A stretch of 64,000 bases of DNA from Rhizobium sp. P38BS-XIX (GCF_012641435.1 NZ_JABAIJ010000001.1:1817053-1881052), one strand, 5' to 3'; positions 1 to 9,559 are shown, counted from the stretch's first letter. Notes: generated by a model from the letters alone, not told the origin. Made by a program: numbers and translations.

Positions 1-1
1 C

Positions 2-2785
2 GACCCGAACAAGCTGAATGCCTATGGCATCACTGCGCTCTCGGTCAGCCAGCAGCTGCGCGGCACCAACATCGACCTCGGCTCCGGTCGTGGCCAGGTT
101 GCCGGCAGCGAGCAGGCAATCCGCGTGCTCGGCGATGCCCGCAATGTCGCACAGCTTGCCGATACGACCATCGCGCTGACCAACGGTCGCTTCGTCAAGC
201 TTTCCGATCTCGGCATGATCAAAGACACCTATCAGGAGCCGAAGTCGTTCTCGCGCTTCAACAGCACGCCTGTGGTGACCTTCGGTGTCTTTCGTGCCAA
301 GGGCGCGAGCGAAGTGACCGTCGCCCAGACGGTCGGCGATACGCTCGACAAGGTGCGCGCGGAAAATCCGAACGTCTCGATCGAGATGATCGACGATTCC
401 GTCTACTATACCTACGGCAACTATGAAGCCGCGATGCACACCCTGCTCGAGGGTGCGCTGCTCGCCGTCATCGTCGTGTTCCTCTTCCTGCGAAATTGGC
501 GCGCAACGCTGATCTCCGCAGTCGCGCTGCCGCTATCCGCGATCCCCACTTTCTGGATCATGAACCAGATCGGCTTCTCGCTGAACCTCGTCAGCTTCCT
601 GGCCTTGACGCTGGCAACCGGTATCCTCGTGGATGACGCCATCGTCGAGATCGAGAACATCGCCCGCCACATCAAGATGGGCAAGACGCCATACCGCGCC
701 GCCATCGATGCCGCCGATGAAATCGGTCTCGCCGTCATCGCGACGACCTTCACGATCATCGCGGTCTTTGTACCGGTCTCGTTCATGCCGGGCATTCCGG
801 GCCAGTATTTCATCCAGTTCGGTCTGACTGTCGCCTTCTCGGTATTCTTCTCGCTGCTTGTGGCGCGCTTGATCACACCGATGATGGCCGCCTATCTCAT
901 GCGGGCTGAGGACGCCGTTGACGATCATCACGATAATGACGGCCGCCTCATGCGCGGATACAGCTGGCTGGTGCGGGTTACGACCAGCCGGTGGTACACG
1001 CGCTATCCGACGTTGCTTGCCGCCTTTGCCTTTTCGATCGCTTCCGTCGCGGCGCTCATCATGTTCGTTCCGGGCAGCTTCATTCCGCCGGATGATTCCT
1101 CGCGTATCGTGCTGTCGGCCGAGTTGCCGCCGAATGCGCGTCTTGACGACACCGAACAGGCAACGAACGAGATCTACCGGCGCGTGAAGGGCATCGACGG
1201 CGTGCAGAACGTCTTCGTCCTCGGCGGCGCCTCGCCGAAGGGTGATCTGGAACTGCGCCGCGCGACCGTCACGCTCACGCTCGGCAAGCTCGATCAATCG
1301 CTGACCAAGAAGCTGGTGAACGATGTCCTTGGCTCACTGCCGGTCATCGGCCCCTATATGCCGAAGGTCACGGTTCACGGCCGCGAGCGCCCGCAATGGG
1401 AAGTGGAAAAGGAAGTCTTCGCAAAACTGCGCTCGATCCCCGACGTCCGGATCACCAAGCTCAACGACCGTGGCGACCGCGACCTGACCTATAACTTCCT
1501 CTCGCGCAACGAGAAGGATCTGAACCAGGCGGTCGGCATTCTCGAAGCCAAGCTGCGCACCGATCCGGCGCTGGCCAATGTCAGCGCAGACGGCGCTCTG
1601 CCGCGCCCGGAACTGCAGATCTATCCGCGCAAGGACGAGGCTGCCCGCCTCGGCATCACGCCGCAGATGATTTCCGACACGGTGCGCGTGGCCACCATCG
1701 GCGATATCGACGCGTCGCTTGCCAAGATCTCGCTCGACGATCGTCAGATCCCGATCAGGGTCCAGGCTTCGCTCGGCATGCGCCGAGATCTGGCGGCAAT
1801 TCGTGCGTTGCGCATCAAGACGTCGATGGGCACTGCCGGACAGGCATCCACCAACTCCAGCGTGCCGCTGTCGAGCGTAGCCGACATCGACTATTCGGAG
1901 GGTCTGTCTTCCATCAAGCGCAACAACCGCTTCCGTGTCGTCGCCATCGGCGCCGACCTGCCGCAGGGCGTTGCGTTGGATACGGCATCGGAGCATTTCC
2001 TCAACATCGTCAACAATGCCAAGATCCCGGCAACCGTGCATCTGGCTGAAAGCGGCGATACCAAGGTTCAGAAGGAGATGGTGCAGAGCTTCGGCAACGC
2101 GATGCTGCTTGGCCTTCTGCTCGTGCTGACCGTGTTGATCCTGCTGTTCAAGGACGTGATCCAGCCCTTTACGATCCTGCTATCGCTGCCATTGGCGATC
2201 GGCGGCGTTGCGCTGGCCCTGATGATGACCGGCAACGCGCTGTCGATGCCCGTGATGATCGGTATTCTGATGCTGATGGGCATCGTCACCAAGAACGCCA
2301 TCCTGCTGGTCGATTTCGCCATCGAGATGATGCATCACGGCATGCCGAGACTGGATGCCGTCATCGAAGCCGGCCGCAAGCGTGCCCGACCGATCATCAT
2401 GACCTCGATCGCCATGTCGGCCGGCATGCTGCCCTCAGCTCTCGGCGTCGGTGAAGGCGGTTCATTCCGCGCGCCGATGGCGATTGCCGTGATCGGCGGC
2501 ATTATCGTCTCGACCGTGCTCAGCCTCGTGGTCGTGCCGTCATTCTTCCTGATCATGGACGATCTGTCCCGTCTGCTCGGCTTCCTCTTCGGCAAGCTGG
2601 TCGGCAAGAAGGATGCGGATGATGAGGTGCTCACCAAGGAAGGCCTGGCAACCGCCGTCGATGAGAACCGCAAATCGCTGGCATCGCTGGAAGAGCGGCT
2701 GGAAACCATCGAGAACAGGGACGGCAGAGGTCGCAAGGCGGCTGGCACGAATGTGCTGAAGTTGCCACCATTTGCCGCGGAATAG
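2..2785 (+). CDS. RND-type multidrug efflux permease, 3' part
   Basis: Inner-membrane proton-driven pump of the AcrB/HAE1 type, which works with a periplasmic adaptor and an outer-membrane channel. The reading frame is open from base 2, so the gene starts left of the window and about 927 C-terminal residues are visible. The central membrane block contains GILVDDAIVEIEN, the helix-4 motif whose two Asp residues relay protons. It is followed by the second periplasmic loop and a second block of helices with MGIVTKNAILLVDFAIE. After the last helix comes a charged, probably coiled-coil tail of about 60 residues (DENRKSLASLEERLE), longer than in E. coli AcrB. The substrate cannot be read from the sequence. 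The adaptor gene, usually upstream, is outside the window. Confidence 0.93.
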   Translation, partial: DPNKLNAYGITALSVSQQLRGTNIDLGSGRGQVAGSEQAIRVLGDARNVAQLADTTIALTNGRFVKLSDLGMIKDTYQEPKSFSRFNSTPVVTFGVFRAKGASEVTVAQTVGDTLDKVRAENPNVSIEMIDDSVYYTYGNYEAAMHTLLEGALLAVIVVFLFLRNWRATLISAVALPLSAIPTFWIMNQIGFSLNLVSFLALTLATGILVDDAIVEIENIARHIKMGKTPYRAAIDAADEIGLAVIATTFTIIAVFVPVSFMPGIPGQYFIQFGLTVAFSVFFSLLVARLITPMMAAYLMRAEDAVDDHHDNDGRLMRGYSWLVRVTTSRWYTRYPTLLAAFAFSIASVAALIMFVPGSFIPPDDSSRIVLSAELPPNARLDDTEQATNEIYRRVKGIDGVQNVFVLGGASPKGDLELRRATVTLTLGKLDQSLTKKLVNDVLGSLPVIGPYMPKVTVHGRERPQWEVEKEVFAKLRSIPDVRITKLNDRGDRDLTYNFLSRNEKDLNQAVGILEAKLRTDPALANVSADGALPRPELQIYPRKDEAARLGITPQMISDTVRVATIGDIDASLAKISLDDRQIPIRVQASLGMRRDLAAIRALRIKTSMGTAGQASTNSSVPLSSVADIDYSEGLSSIKRNNRFRVVAIGADLPQGVALDTASEHFLNIVNNAKIPATVHLAESGDTKVQKEMVQSFGNAMLLGLLLVLTVLILLFKDVIQPFTILLSLPLAIGGVALALMMTGNALSMPVMIGILMLMGIVTKNAILLVDFAIEMMHHGMPRLDAVIEAGRKRARPIIMTSIAMSAGMLPSALGVGEGGSFRAPMAIAVIGGIIVSTVLSLVVVPSFFLIMDDLSRLLGFLFGKLVGKKDADDEVLTKEGLATAVDENRKSLASLEERLETIENRDGRGRKAAGTNVLKLPPFAAE

Positions 2786-2815
2786 CCGGCTGAAATGAAT
2801 GGATGCGTTATGACG

Positions 2816-2835
2816 GGGCGGCTTAAAGGCCGCCC
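2816..2835. terminator. Hairpin between RND pump and ureG
   Basis: GGGCGGC and GCCGCCC flank a 6-base loop in the short gap between the convergent pump gene and ureG, overlapping the last codons of ureG. On the plus strand a modest T-rich stretch follows. It is probably a shared, weak terminator. Confidence 0.5.
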
Positions 2836-3434
2836 TGTTCCTTTAGGAAGCTGACGATAGAGCTGACCCCCTCGCCCCGCTTCATGTCGGAAAAGACGAA
2901 CGGGCGAGCCTGGCGCATCCGGTTGGCATCACGATCCATCACATCGAGATCGACCTCGACGAAGGGCGCGAGGTCCTTCTTGTTGATGACGAGCAGATCA
3001 GACTTGGTGATGCCCGGACCACCCTTGCGCGGAATTTCCTCTCCTTGGCACACCGAGATCACGTAGATGGTGATATCGGCAAGATCCGGCGAAAAGGTCG
3101 CCGCCAAATTGTCACCGCCGGATTCGATGAAAACAACGTCGAGATCGGGAAGCCGCTCGTTGAGACCGGCAATGGCCTGCAGATTGATCGTCGCATCCTC
3201 ACGGATCGCCGTGTGAGGGCATCCTCCGGTTTCAACGCCGACGATACGATCGGAGGCCAGCGCCTGCATGCGCACCAGCGCTTCGGCATCCTCAGTCGTG
3301 TAGATGTCGTTTGTGACGACGGCGACCGAGTATTCATCCCGCATCGCCTTGCACAGCTTCTCCGTCAGCGCCGTCTTGCCCGATCCGACAGGGCCGCCGA
3401 TACCGACGCGCAAGGGTCCATTTCTCGATTTCAT
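2823..3434 (-). CDS. ureG: Urease accessory GTPase UreG
   Basis: SIMIBI-class GTPase that drives nickel delivery to apo-urease with UreD/UreF and UreE, in the cytoplasm. The 203-residue product has the P-loop GGPVGSGKT at residues 13-21, [13 protein letters not shown], the metal-binding Cys-Pro-His motif in [30 protein letters not shown] and the guanine-specificity motif NKKD. The ATG at 3434 was chosen because GGAG lies 8 bases upstream and the product then has normal UreG length; the frame stays open further upstream without family similarity. It is the last gene of the urease cluster, 106 bases after ureF. Confidence 0.96.
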   Translation of the reverse strand: MKSRNGPLRVGIGGPVGSGKTALTEKLCKAMRDEYSVAVVTNDIYTTEDAEALVRMQALASDRIVGVETGGCPHTAIREDATINLQAIAGLNERLPDLDVVFIESGGDNLAATFSPDLADITIYVISVCQGEEIPRKGGPGITKSDLLVINKKDLAPFVEVDLDVMDRDANRMRQARPFVFSDMKRGEGVSSIVSFLKEQGGL

Positions 3435-3540
3435 GCTCGCAACTCCGATGAAGCGACAGCATAGCGAGGCATCCGCTCGCCGCACAGCGGCGAATGACGT
3501 AGATGGCTCATTGATTGCGTGATTTTCCCTGTGCCAGATA

Positions 3541-4212
3541 TCATGAGCGAAAGAGACGCGTGGCCTGCGTCTCGTGCCGAAGACTGGCAATATCGGCTTG
3601 CACGGTGGCGGCGCCGAGATCGCCGAGGCCGGATTGCGCCGCCTGCGTCGCAACATCGGCAACGACAGTCTCAAGAGCCGCTAGAACGGCGACGCCATCC
3701 TTCTGACCGGTCACGCCGAGCCGAATACCGGCCGACACCATCTGCGATACAACGGCGTGAAGAAAAGCGGCCAGCGCCTTTTCTGCGGAAATCCCATGTG
3801 CGCGGGCAACCGCGCCGACTGCAACGGGATAAGCGGTCTTTGCCGGCAGGATCGAGAAGATCTCGTGTGGCCACGCGACGGCGGCCGTCAGGAAAGCCTC
3901 TCCAAGCAGCATGGTTTCCATATGTCGTTCTTTTGAGCCCGCGAGCGCCTCTGCAAGCTCGCCGATCGCCATCAGCCGCAGCGCATCGTCGCCGGCATGA
4001 TGTGCTTCGGCAAAAAGCACCGCATCGTTCCAAACGGAGCCATTGCGAAGAAGCGTTTCGATCCAAGTGCGAAGGCTGCCGCTATCGGGCACCAGCCCAT
4101 CATGCACGGCGCGCTCAAGCCCACCGGAATAGGCAAACGAACCAACGGGAAAGGCCGGCGACATCCAGGCCATCAGTCGCAGCAGGGCCTGAAGATCGTG
4201 GTCGTCGGACAT
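3541..4212 (-). CDS. ureF: Urease accessory protein UreF
   Basis: UreF forms the UreD-UreF-UreG activation complex on apo-urease and gates GTPase-dependent nickel insertion. The product is about 223 residues and mostly helical, with the family's N-terminal [17 protein letters not shown] and a central [13 protein letters not shown]. The ATG at 4212 is used; an in-frame GTG at 4227 would add five residues (MSGAL) but has no better ribosome-binding site. It lies a few bases downstream of ureE in the same orientation, consistent with one ureE-F-G transcript. Confidence 0.93.
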   Translation of the reverse strand: MSDDHDLQALLRLMAWMSPAFPVGSFAYSGGLERAVHDGLVPDSGSLRTWIETLLRNGSVWNDAVLFAEAHHAGDDALRLMAIGELAEALAGSKERHMETMLLGEAFLTAAVAWPHEIFSILPAKTAYPVAVGAVARAHGISAEKALAAFLHAVVSQMVSAGIRLGVTGQKDGVAVLAALETVVADVATQAAQSGLGDLGAATVQADIASLRHETQATRLFRS

Positions 4213-4233
4213 CAACGCGCCGCTCACGAGCGA

Positions 4234-4719
4234 TCAATCATGCGAGTGGTGGTCATGGTGATGGCCGTGGCCATGCGAATGGCTGCCGTGGGAATGATAG
4301 GCGCCGCGAGCCGGCTGAAACGGTTCAGTGACCTCGCTTACCGTCGCACCGAGCCCCTCGAGCATGGAGCGAATGACATGGTCGCGCAAGATGAGGATGC
4401 GCTCCTCCTCGATCTGTGCCGAGAGGTGGCGGTTGCCGAGATGCCAGGCAAGCTCGATAAGATGTCGGCGATCGCGCGGCTTGATTTCGAAGAGTTTTTC
4501 GTCGGCGGCAACGATCTCGATCAATTCGCCATCCTCACGCACCAGAAGATCACCGCTGGCAAACAACACAGGCTCCTTCAGGTCGAGCATGACCATTTCG
4601 CCGTTTTCGAGATGCAGCAGCTTGCGGCGCAGATGCCGCAAATCATGCGGCAGCACGACACGATCGATCGGATTGGAAGACGGAGTACCGGCAGGCAGAT
4701 GGGAGGTGACGCGTAGCAT
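4234..4719 (-). CDS. ureE: Urease nickel metallochaperone UreE
   Basis: UreE binds nickel and hands it to the UreG complex. The 161-residue product has the usual N-terminal domain (the stretch [18 protein letters not shown] is rich in basic and His residues) and a metal-binding domain with the interface His in [13 protein letters not shown]. The C-terminus is a His-rich tail with 11 histidines in the last 20 residues (pattern [11 protein letters not shown] then HHHDHHSHD), as in Klebsiella UreE, which suggests extra nickel storage capacity. It is separated from ureC by an inserted metallopeptidase-like gene and a diguanylate cyclase, and is followed directly by ureF. Confidence 0.95.
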   Translation of the reverse strand: MLRVTSHLPAGTPSSNPIDRVVLPHDLRHLRRKLLHLENGEMVMLDLKEPVLFASGDLLVREDGELIEIVAADEKLFEIKPRDRRHLIELAWHLGNRHLSAQIEEERILILRDHVIRSMLEGLGATVSEVTEPFQPARGAYHSHGSHSHGHGHHHDHHSHD

Positions 4720-4796
4720 GGCTGATCCAGTTCAAGGCTTGGTCAGACCATGCAAAATAGTCGCCTGCTGTGCAAGCGCAATGCGGCTCAGCCGCA

Positions 4797-5657
4797 CTAT
4801 ATGCATTGCATATAAAGGTGCAATTCCCCGGCATCCATCCTCGGTTCCCGACCTTGCTCGGCAACCGAGCGTTGCCAGATCTGCCGCAGCCGTTCGCACT
4901 CGTGGATCACGCGATTGCGTCCAAGCGTCTTTGCCAGATACAGCGCCTTGTCGGCCGCTGCATAGACCGCGTCGGACTTTCGATCCGCGCCGATCTCGGC
5001 AATGCCGGCAGAGATGGTGATCTTGACCGAGCCGCCCTCGACGGCAATCGGGTGATTGGCGACCTGCTCCTTGACGGCCTCTATCCGCGCCATGCGCCTG
5101 GCGATATCGCCACCATGGATGATGACGCCGAATTCTTCCCCGCCGAGCCGGGCAATCACCTCCTGCTCCGTAAAGACACCAGCGAACAGCTGCGATACCG
5201 CAACGATGACCGCATCACCGGAGGCATGGCCAAAACGATCATTGATCGTCTTGAATCGATCGACATCGAAAATCACCAGCGAGCTGCCATCACCCGCCGT
5301 ATTCAGCGCCTCGGTGAAGGCGCGGCGGTTGAGCAGGCCGGAAAGCATGTCGGTGCGGCTGAGCCTCTCGAATTCGGCGCGGGAAACGGCAAGCTTATGG
5401 ATCGAATACCCCGCAACGATCGCCAATGCGCCGGATACGATCCCGCCGATGATCCAGGCAAGCATGACGCCGAAGCGCATCGCATCCATGAATGGCAGCG
5501 GCAACAGATCGAGCCACTGCAGAACCGGAAGCATCGCAATCATGATCGCAAGAGACATGATGATGGCGATGAAACTCATCTTAAGCGCGAAAATATAAAT
5601 CGCACCTCGCTGCTGAAAGTTACCAAGCTCGGTCTGCAGCGAAATCCATTGTCTCAT
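4797..5657 (-). CDS. Membrane diguanylate cyclase (GGDEF)
   Basis: Predicted to make cyclic di-GMP from GTP at the inner membrane. The 286-residue product has two hydrophobic segments (about residues 25-45 and 60-85) followed by a GGDEF domain from about residue 98. The active-site loop reads GGEEF (residues 172-176), a catalytically competent variant, and DVDRFKTINDRFGH is intact. No RxxD inhibitory site precedes the loop, so product inhibition may be absent. There is no obvious sensory domain. The start at 5657 is set by GGAGG 8 bases upstream; a GTG at 5666 is in frame but overlaps that site. It sits inside the urease cluster, probably with its own promoter in the AT-rich gap upstream. Confidence 0.88.
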   Translation of the reverse strand: MRQWISLQTELGNFQQRGAIYIFALKMSFIAIIMSLAIMIAMLPVLQWLDLLPLPFMDAMRFGVMLAWIIGGIVSGALAIVAGYSIHKLAVSRAEFERLSRTDMLSGLLNRRAFTEALNTAGDGSSLVIFDVDRFKTINDRFGHASGDAVIVAVSQLFAGVFTEQEVIARLGGEEFGVIIHGGDIARRMARIEAVKEQVANHPIAVEGGSVKITISAGIAEIGADRKSDAVYAAADKALYLAKTLGRNRVIHECERLRQIWQRSVAEQGREPRMDAGELHLYMQCI

Positions 5658-5972
5658 GCGATTCACCTCCCTCTGCCACCGGTTTCGTTATGTGAGATAG
5701 GGGTGAACGCGCTTCCAGCTCCTTAACACAACAATTAAAATGCGCGATATTTCCCAACTTATGAACTGTTAGAAACAGGTACGCACTCTTGCGGCCGCAT
5801 ATGGACAAGGACTGCGTCACCGTCGACAGGCGCAAGCCGTTGATTATGTTGCACTACCCAGAACGGGAAGATGCTATCTTACGAAAATCCTTAAAATAGG
5901 AGGCTTGCGGAATAAAAAAATTGTGACGCGCCGCAGCCAATTGCCCGATCGGAATCTACATAAATCGGGAGC
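5658..5972. other. AT-rich intergenic gap inside the urease cluster
   Basis: About 315 bases between the diguanylate cyclase start and the end of the HExxH gene. It is visibly richer in A and T than the flanking ure genes (for example runs near 5730 and 5900-5925). It must hold the cyclase promoter and ribosome-binding site. No convincing ORF, tRNA or strong terminator was seen. Confidence 0.5.
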
Positions 5973-6743
5973 TTAATACTCTTGGATGCGCTGTTCGATT
6001 TTGCCGCGGTTCTTTTCGAGATAGCGACGGTTTTTCGTGAAATTGGCACGAAGCCCGCTGGTGGCATATTGCCCTATGGGCGAGACATCCTCGTTCGTCA
6101 GCAGCGCTCTTACAGCCAGCGCAAACCCCCATTCGTTTTGGGTGAGATACCCCAAGCGTCGCGTCGACCAGCCTTGCGTACTGCTGGCATCATCACGATA
6201 TTGACTGAACTGAAACGACTGGTTTCCACCGAAAACGCCGAAGCCCAGGAACACCGTTGCAAGATCTGTCATGAACTCTTCGTTTTCAGCCCAATCCGGC
6301 GGCCTTGTGGGAACCGAAAACAATATCGAATGGCAGATTTCGTGGATGAGAACAGCGATCAGCTGCTCCAGATCGCGCACGATTCCGGGCGTATAAGTGA
6401 TGATGTGCCGATTGTTTGCGGCGCGATACGTACCGCCCGGATCTTGCGGGACATTTTGCACGAGGGCCAGACCGCCCAGGTGCGGCTCGATTGCCTCCTC
6501 CTGCTCACGAACTTCGAAGCTCTCGGCATCAAGCTTGAGAAGTTGACAGAGATGAGAAAAGACAAAAATCACATGCTCATGCCCCGATTGCCCGGAATTT
6601 GGGAAATCGGCATGTCGCGGATATCTTGAGGTGAACCTTTTCAAGGCGTCCAAGCCCCCAAGATTTTCCAGCAGCCATCCCCACGCCGAAAGCTGCCAAT
6701 CCTCGTCATCGGTGCTTATCGTGGATTTGGAAAACCAGAACAT
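5973..6743 (-). CDS. HExxH-motif putative zinc protein in urease operon
   Basis: Not recognised as a named family. The 256-residue product carries HEICH (residues 134-138), the zinc-binding and catalytic signature of zincin metallopeptidases. Some 15-22 residues further on, an acidic stretch (WAENEEFMTDLATVFLGFG) could give the third zinc ligand. There is no signal peptide or membrane helix, so a cytoplasmic location is likely. The ATG lies only two bases after the ureC stop codon, so translation is probably coupled to ureC. Base composition looks less GC-rich than ureC, suggesting a later insertion. Whether it is an active peptidase, and whether it acts on urease, cannot be read from the sequence. 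Confidence 0.8.
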   Translation of the reverse strand: MFWFSKSTISTDDEDWQLSAWGWLLENLGGLDALKRFTSRYPRHADFPNSGQSGHEHVIFVFSHLCQLLKLDAESFEVREQEEAIEPHLGGLALVQNVPQDPGGTYRAANNRHIITYTPGIVRDLEQLIAVLIHEICHSILFSVPTRPPDWAENEEFMTDLATVFLGFGVFGGNQSFQFSQYRDDASSTQGWSTRRLGYLTQNEWGFALAVRALLTNEDVSPIGQYATSGLRANFTKNRRYLEKNRGKIEQRIQEY

Positions 6744-6745
6744 GT

Positions 6746-8458
6746 TCAGAACAGGAAATAGCGCTGTGCCATTGGCAACACAGTCGCCGGTTCGCAGGTC
6801 AGAAGCTCGCCATCGGCTCGAACTTCGTAGGTTTCCGGATCGACCTCGATATGGGGCGTGAGGTTGTTGTGGATCATCGATGCCTTTGAAATGCCGCCGC
6901 GCGTGTTTTTCACCGGCAGCAGTGCCTTGGCCACGCCAAGCTTGCCGGCAAGCCCGGCATCGAAGGCCGCCTGAGAAACGAATGTCACGGAGGAATTGGT
7001 GCGATTCTTGCCGAAAGCACCGAACATGGGACGATAATGCATCGGCTGCGGCGTCGGGATAGACGCGTTAGGATCGCCCATCGGCGCTGCAGCGATGGAA
7101 CCGCCAAGCAGGACCATCTCGGGCTTCACGCCGAAAAAGGCCGGATTCCAGAGCACGAGGTCGGCACGCTTGCCGATCTCGATCGATCCCACCTCGTGAC
7201 TGACGCCATGGGCGATAGCCGGGTTGATCGTGTATTTGGCAATATAGCGCTTCACACGAAAATTGTCGTTGTCCCCGATTTCCTGAGCAAGACGGCCGCG
7301 CTGACGCTTCATCTTGTCGGCGGTCTGCCATGTCCGGATCGCCACCTCACCGACGCGACCCATGGCCTGGCTGTCGGACGAAATGATCGAGAAGGCGCCG
7401 ATATCATGCAGGATATCCTCGGCCGCAATCGTTTCCTTGCGAATGCGGCTTTCCGCAAAGGCGATATCTTCCGGGATCGACGGCGACAGATGATGGCAGA
7501 CCATCAGCATGTCGAGATGCTCTGCGATCGTGTTAACCGTGTAGGGCCGCGTCGGGTTGGTCGAGGACGGGATGACGTTGGACTGACCGCAGATTTTGAT
7601 GATGTCGGGAGCGTGGCCGCCACCGGCGCCTTCCGTATGAAAAGCATGGATCGTGCGGCCCTTGATGGATCCGATCGTGTCCTCGACGAAGCCGCTTTCA
7701 TTCAACGTATCCGTGTGGATCATCACCTGGACGTCGTATTCATCGGCAACGCCCAGGCAGCAGTCGATGGCCGCCGGCGTCGTGCCCCAGTCCTCATGCA
7801 GCTTGAGGGCGCACGCGCCGCCCAGCACCATCTCTTCCAGAGCCGCCGGCACGGAGGCATTCCCCTTGCCTGACAATCCGATGTTCATCGGGAAGGCATC
7901 GAAAGACTCGATCATCCGCGCCAGATGCCAGGGGCCGGGGGTGCAGGTTGTCGCCAACGTGCCATGTGCCGGCCCGGTGCCGCCGCCGAGCATGGTCGTA
8001 ATGCCCGACATCAGAGCCTCTTCGATCTGCTGAGGGCAGATGAAGTGGATGTGGCTGTCCATGCCGCCGGCGGTGACGATCTTGCCCTCACCGGCAATCG
8101 CCTCGGTGCCCGGCCCGACGATGATGTTGACGTTCGGCTGAGTGTCGGGATTGCCGGCCTTGCCGATCGCGATGATGCGGCCGTCTTTCAGGCCGATATC
8201 TGCCTTGACGATCCCCCAATGGTCGAGAATGAGCGCATTGGTGATGACCGTGTCGACGGCACCTGCCGCCCGCGTTACCTGGCTTTGCCCCATGCCGTCG
8301 CGGATAACCTTGCCGCCGCCGAATTTCACTTCCTCGCCATAGGTGGTGAAATCCTTCTCCACTTCGATGAACAACTCGGTATCGGCAAGCCGCACCTTGT
8401 CGCCCACCGTCGGTCCGAACATGTTGGCATAGGCAGCGCGGGAAATCCTGTAGGGCAT
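6746..8458 (-). CDS. ureC: Urease subunit alpha (catalytic)
   Basis: Catalytic subunit of urease, hydrolysing urea to ammonia and carbamate at a di-nickel centre. The product has the normal length of 570 residues. All key residues are visible: His136 and His138 (DSHIH), the lysine to be carbamylated, Lys219 (ALKLHEDWG), His248 and His274, the mobile-flap Cys321-His322 (MVCHHLSP), and Asp362 in [19 protein letters not shown] lies 10 bases before the ATG, inside the end of the preceding gene, pointing to coupled translation. It is followed two bases later by the HExxH gene rather than by ureE. Confidence 0.98.
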   Translation of the reverse strand: MPYRISRAAYANMFGPTVGDKVRLADTELFIEVEKDFTTYGEEVKFGGGKVIRDGMGQSQVTRAAGAVDTVITNALILDHWGIVKADIGLKDGRIIAIGKAGNPDTQPNVNIIVGPGTEAIAGEGKIVTAGGMDSHIHFICPQQIEEALMSGITTMLGGGTGPAHGTLATTCTPGPWHLARMIESFDAFPMNIGLSGKGNASVPAALEEMVLGGACALKLHEDWGTTPAAIDCCLGVADEYDVQVMIHTDTLNESGFVEDTIGSIKGRTIHAFHTEGAGGGHAPDIIKICGQSNVIPSSTNPTRPYTVNTIAEHLDMLMVCHHLSPSIPEDIAFAESRIRKETIAAEDILHDIGAFSIISSDSQAMGRVGEVAIRTWQTADKMKRQRGRLAQEIGDNDNFRVKRYIAKYTINPAIAHGVSHEVGSIEIGKRADLVLWNPAFFGVKPEMVLLGGSIAAAPMGDPNASIPTPQPMHYRPMFGAFGKNRTNSSVTFVSQAAFDAGLAGKLGVAKALLPVKNTRGGISKASMIHNNLTPHIEVDPETYEVRADGELLTCEPATVLPMAQRYFLF

Positions 8459-8461
8459 CGA

Positions 8462-9106
8462 TCAATCTCCTTGGGAGGCAGAGAAGAGGGTCTTGTCGGC
8501 AAGACGGCGCAGCCGACCGAGGGAGACATAAGCATTCACCAATCGCTTCTCGGCGGCAAAAGGATGCTCTTCCCAGCCGGTATGGCTGAAGCCGGTAATA
8601 GCGATATCGTCGTCCGGATAGCGCGCCATCGCCTCGGCAATCACGATCATGCCGCTGCTCGGCACCACGTAGGAGCCTGGATCGTGCTCTGCGAGAGCGG
8701 CATCGACGCTTTCGTGAAGGGATTGATCGATCACCACATGCCTCTTGCCGACGGCCTGACAGAAAACGGTGAACTGGTCCGTATAATCATCGCAGAAATC
8801 GTCGAGTTCCGGATGCGACACGGCAAGCGGCGCGCGCAACGCCTCGAACTTGCGGGGATCGCGGACGCTCCAGATTTCGGACGCTGCGGCGACGGCAGGG
8901 CTCTTGCGCCACTCCGCCGAGCCGAGCATGGCCCGCGCCGGCCGGCCGGTATTGCAGACGGCCACGACATCCGTCCTGTTGCCGCCGGCACCCATCGAGC
9001 GGCTGTCATTGAATCGGATCACCAGATCGGCGGCATCAATCTCGGCCGCAGCGCCCGCTGCGACTTCGCCATTGCCAACGATAACCACACGGCGCCTCGA
9101 ACTCAC
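8462..9106 (-). CDS. Urease-operon accessory protein with sialyltransferase-like motifs
   Basis: The 214-residue cytoplasmic product has no assigned function that I know of; such proteins are annotated in rhizobia only by their place in urease operons. The sequence resembles the GT29 sialyltransferase fold. An L-motif-like segment spans residues 7-50 (VVIVGNGEV, then IDAADLVIRFN, then a Gly-Asp-Val stretch). An S-motif-like segment covers residues 147-174 (VVPSSGMIVIAEAMA, then ITGFS). A VS motif HxxxxE is His181-Glu186. The start is a GTG that overlaps the stop codon of the upstream LprI-like gene (GTGA), and ureC begins 3 bases after its stop. The match to GT29 is my inference from motif order and spacing. 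Confidence 0.82.
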   Translation of the reverse strand: MSSRRRVVIVGNGEVAAGAAAEIDAADLVIRFNDSRSMGAGGNRTDVVAVCNTGRPARAMLGSAEWRKSPAVAAASEIWSVRDPRKFEALRAPLAVSHPELDDFCDDYTDQFTVFCQAVGKRHVVIDQSLHESVDAALAEHDPGSYVVPSSGMIVIAEAMARYPDDDIAITGFSHTGWEEHPFAAEKRLVNAYVSLGRLRRLADKTLFSASQGD

Positions 9107-9540
9107 TGATTAGCCTCCGGCCCATCGGCAAGTTCTTTCAGCTCCTTGGTTCGCTGCTTGGTGAGGCTCTCCTTGCAACCCGAAACAACCATGGGCTCCG
9201 CCGAACCACCGCGCATCCGGAAGCCCTGCGACTCGCATTCGCCATCGCGATAATCGACCCAGGCGCGTTGCGCCTTGACGAGCGCTTTTTCAGCACCTTT
9301 CAACTCACCGCTAAGGTTGGCATCAAGGGCGACCATTGCGGCACGGGCTTTCTTGTATTGAACGTTCAACGCCTGGTCCGCCTTGTCGAAGGCACGATCA
9401 GCACAAATATTCAGCTCCGATTGCACCGAGGTGTTGGCGCAATCCACCTTTGCGTCATCTGTACCGCTTTGCGCAAAGGCCGGGCCGCAGACGAAAACAG
9501 CGGCGATGGCCACGGCAGGTACAAGCAATTTCAAAAACAT
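9103..9540 (-). CDS. LprI/DUF1311-family exported protein
   Basis: The 145-residue product has a clear Sec signal peptide (MFLKLLVPAVAIAAVFVCG, cleavage near AFA-QS) and a mature domain of the LprI/DUF1311 type. That domain has spaced cysteines (DCANT, LNICAD, DGECES, SGCKES) and helical Ala/Lys-rich segments with the conserved AQRAWVDYRDGECE. Relatives include a mycobacterial lysozyme inhibitor; the role here is unknown. It lies between ureB and the sialyltransferase-fold gene, overlapping the latter by four bases, so it is clearly part of the urease transcript. A GGGAGAAGAAG ribosome-binding site precedes the ATG. Confidence 0.85.
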   Translation of the reverse strand: MFLKLLVPAVAIAAVFVCGPAFAQSGTDDAKVDCANTSVQSELNICADRAFDKADQALNVQYKKARAAMVALDANLSGELKGAEKALVKAQRAWVDYRDGECESQGFRMRGGSAEPMVVSGCKESLTKQRTKELKELADGPEANQ

Positions 9541-9559
9541 CGACTTCTTCTCCCAATTC

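Noticed and set aside
533..1297. Minus-strand open frame of 254 codons
   Set aside because: It lies opposite the RND pump, is Arg/Asp/His-rich, and has no ribosome-binding site or recognisable domain; the pump frame is certain.
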